Shown piece by piece: positions 62,211 through 64,000 of a DNA stretch of 64,000 bases (position 1 is the stretch's first letter; each line of letters starts with the position of its first letter). This DNA is from Citrobacter werkmanii NBRC 105721. Lineage in GTDB: Bacteria > Pseudomonadota > Gammaproteobacteria > Enterobacterales > Enterobacteriaceae. The translations under genes were made by a program, and so were the position numbers. The notes below the pieces were generated by a model. That model was not told the DNA's origin, did no database searches, and saw only the letters and a program-made list of their open reading frames with translations. The stretch lies in the NCBI GenBank assembly GCA_000759755.1, contig BBMW01000003.1, positions 186,001 to 250,000 of the forward strand. The letters run 5' to 3'.

Positions 62211-62843
62211 ATGCAATATATCCAGCAACCCCAGGCTATTGAGGCCAAAAGTTTCGACATTATTGGCGAGATTATCCGTGAAACCCGTCCGGACTATCAG
62301 TTTGCCAGTCCGTTGCATGAAGCCATTATCAAGCGGGTCATTCACACCACCGCGGATTTCGACTGGCTGGACATTCTGTGGTTTTCCAGTGATGTGCTGG
62401 AGCAGTTCTGCGCGGCGCTTAGCCGTTCGAGCGTGATTTATACCGATACCACGATGGCCCTTTCCGGGATCAATAAAACGCTGCTGGCAAAATTTGGCGG
62501 TGAGTGCCGCTGCTATATCAGCGATCCACGGGTCGTACGAACGGCAAAAGAGCAGGGGATCACTCGTTCAATGGCGGCTGTCGATATTGCGGTGAAAGAA
62601 GAGGGGGAAAAGCTGTTTGTCTTTGGCAATGCGCCGACAGCGCTGTTCCGTCTGCTTGAGCATGATGTTGCCGTCAGCGGTGTGGTTGGTGTACCGGTCG
62701 GGTTCGTGGGTGCTGAGGAGTCGAAAGATGCGCTGACCCAAAGCAACCTCCCGGCCATTGCTGCGTTAGGACGTAAAGGGGGAAGTAACGTCGCCGCTGC
62801 TATCGTCAACGCCATGCTTTATCACATGCAGGGGGCGCGATGA
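62211..62843 (+). CDS. cbiC: precorrin-8X/cobalt-precorrin-8 methylmutase
   Basis: CbiC moves the methyl group from C-11 to C-12 to give cobyrinic acid. The 210-residue protein has [18 protein letters not shown] at the N-terminus, [11 protein letters not shown] with the expected histidine, and the [11 protein letters not shown] and [14 protein letters not shown] blocks. It overlaps cbiD by four bases. Confidence 0.97.
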   Translation: MQYIQQPQAIEAKSFDIIGEIIRETRPDYQFASPLHEAIIKRVIHTTADFDWLDILWFSSDVLEQFCAALSRSSVIYTDTTMALSGINKTLLAKFGGECRCYISDPRVVRTAKEQGITRSMAAVDIAVKEEGEKLFVFGNAPTALFRLLEHDVAVSGVVGVPVGFVGAEESKDALTQSNLPAIAALGRKGGSNVAAAIVNAMLYHMQGAR

Positions 62844-63976
62844 GCGAGGCCTTCGATACGCCGGTGTGGCACAACGGTAAAGCGCTGCGTAAAGGATATA
62901 CCACGGGATCGTGCGCGACGGCGGCTGCAAAAGTGGCGGCGCTGATGGTATTGCGCCAGCACCTGATCCATCAGGTTTCCATCGTGACGCCTTCCGGGGT
63001 GACGCTGTGCCTGAACGTCGAATCGCCGCATATCGAAGGGCAGCAGGCGATAGCCGCGATCCGTAAAGACGGTGGCGATGATGTCGATGCCACGCATGGG
63101 ATGCTGATTTTTGCCCGCGTGACGTTAGATGATAGTGGCGTGATCGCCTTACAGGGCGGTGAAGGGGTCGGTACGGTTACCCGCAAAGGGATCGGTCTAC
63201 CGGTGGGGAGTTCGGCGATTAACCGGACACCTCGCCAGACCATTGAGTCTGCGGTACGTGAGGCGATTGGTCCAAATCGTGGGGCGCAGATTGAGATCTT
63301 CGCGCCGGAAGGCGAAGAGCGGGCGCAAAAAACCTACAACTCGCGTCTCGGCATTCTGGGCGGTATTTCGATTATTGGCACCACGGGTATCGTCACGCCA
63401 ATGTCGGAAGAGAGCTGGAAGCGTTCGCTGTCGCTGGAGCTGGAAATTAAACGCGCGGCGGGTCTGGATCGCGTGGTTCTGGTGCCGGGAAACCACGGTG
63501 AACGTTTTGTGCGCGAACAGATGGGCATCGACACGCAGGTTGTGGTCACCATGAGCAACTTTGTCGGCTACATGATTGAAGAAGCCGTCCGTCTGGGATT
63601 TCGGCAAATCGTGCTGGTGGGACATCCCGGGAAACTTATCAAAATCGCGGCGGGGATCTTCCATACCCACAGCCATATTGCCGATGCGCGCATGGAAACG
63701 CTGGTGGCCCATCTCGCGTTGCTTGGCGCACCGCTGGAACTGCTGAGGCTGGTCAGCGACTGCGATACTACCGAAGCGGCGATGGAACACATCGACGCGT
63801 ACGGCTTTCAGCATATTTATAACCATCTGGCGGAGCGTATCTGTATGCGCGTTCTGCAAACGTTGCGCTTTACCAAAAATCCCCCGACCTGCGACGCCAT
63901 CATGTTCTCGTTTGACAATCAGGTGCTTGGTAGTAATCGCCCGATCGCTGAAATTGCTGAGGAGATGCAATGTTAA
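62840..63976 (+). CDS. cbiD: cobalt-precorrin-5B C1-methyltransferase
   Basis: CbiD methylates C-1 of cobalt-precorrin-5B in the anaerobic route. The 378-residue protein begins with the family block [20 protein letters not shown], then has [16 protein letters not shown] and [16 protein letters not shown] and the C-terminal [11 protein letters not shown]. It is specific to the anaerobic pathway and overlaps cbiE by seven bases. Confidence 0.97.
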   Translation: MSEAFDTPVWHNGKALRKGYTTGSCATAAAKVAALMVLRQHLIHQVSIVTPSGVTLCLNVESPHIEGQQAIAAIRKDGGDDVDATHGMLIFARVTLDDSGVIALQGGEGVGTVTRKGIGLPVGSSAINRTPRQTIESAVREAIGPNRGAQIEIFAPEGEERAQKTYNSRLGILGGISIIGTTGIVTPMSEESWKRSLSLELEIKRAAGLDRVVLVPGNHGERFVREQMGIDTQVVVTMSNFVGYMIEEAVRLGFRQIVLVGHPGKLIKIAAGIFHTHSHIADARMETLVAHLALLGAPLELLRLVSDCDTTEAAMEHIDAYGFQHIYNHLAERICMRVLQTLRFTKNPPTCDAIMFSFDNQVLGSNRPIAEIAEEMQC

Positions 63977-64000
63977 CCGTTGTGGGAATGGGACCCGCGG
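63970..64000 (+). CDS. cbiE: cobalt-precorrin-7 methyltransferase, 3'-truncated by window edge
   Basis: An ATG at 63970 overlapping the cbiD stop begins [10 protein letters not shown], the expected start of CbiE, the C5-methyltransferase. Only ten codons are in the window. The GMGP element is the methyltransferase loop. Identification relies mainly on operon order. Confidence 0.8.
   Translation, partial: MLTVVGMGPA

Overview
The window is a chromosomal segment of an enteric bacterium (Enterobacterales). Gene content, gene order and leader elements match the Salmonella/Citrobacter branch. It holds the right end of a galF-gnd type O-antigen cluster, then gnd, ugd and wzz, the his operon, yeeZ-yeeY-plaP-sbcB, phsABC, dacD-sbmC-yeeA-yeeX, the pdu operon, pduF-pocR, and the start of the cbi/cob operon. 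I favour Citrobacter over Salmonella because nothing lies between sbcB and phsA, where Salmonella carries sopA, and because an extra epimerase gene sits between ugd and wzz. The species is inference; no 16S gene or other marker is present.

Region 1 (1-14.6 kb, + strand) is an AT-rich Wzx/Wzy-dependent O-antigen cluster. It encodes a flippase (cut by the window edge), a polymerase, four recognisable glycosyltransferases (one a GT11 fucosyltransferase), two acyltransferases, a HAD-type protein paired with a polytopic UbiA-like membrane protein, and the GDP-mannose/GDP-L-fucose set gmd-fcl-gmm-manC-manB. The predicted repeat unit contains L-fucose, is probably acylated, and may contain a sugar made by the HAD/membrane pair (ribofuranose is one hypothesis).

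Region 2 (14.7-20.0 kb) is gnd, ugd, a convergent UDP-glucuronate 4-epimerase-like gene and the chain-length regulator wzz. Region 3 (20.0-27.4 kb, - strand) is the complete hisLGDCBHAFI operon with a readable six-histidine leader peptide and attenuator. Region 4 (27.4-32.4 kb) holds yeeZ, yeeY, the 20-codon yoeI overlapping plaP, and sbcB. Region 5 (32.7-40.0 kb, + strand) holds phsABC (thiosulfate reductase), dacD with a near-consensus CRP site upstream, sbmC with a LexA box, yeeA and yeeX.

Region 6 (40.0-56.8 kb, - strand) is a complete propanediol-utilisation operon, pduABCDEGHJKLMNOPQSTUVWX, encoding a bacterial microcompartment with B12-dependent diol dehydratase, its reactivase, cobalamin recycling enzymes and downstream enzymes. 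Region 7 (57-64 kb, + strand) holds pduF, the regulator pocR, a cobalamin riboswitch and cbiABCD with the first codons of cbiE. Together these make B12 anaerobically and use it to degrade 1,2-propanediol, while phsABC offers an anaerobic electron sink.

The best candidates for undescribed biology are: (a) two matched 20-bp palindromes, ATAGCAA-N4-TTGCTAT at their core, flanking the pduF-pocR pair and possibly PocR operators; (b) the HAD/UbiA-like pair in the O-antigen cluster; (c) the CRP site upstream of dacD. No tRNA, rRNA, CRISPR array, insertion sequence or prophage was seen.
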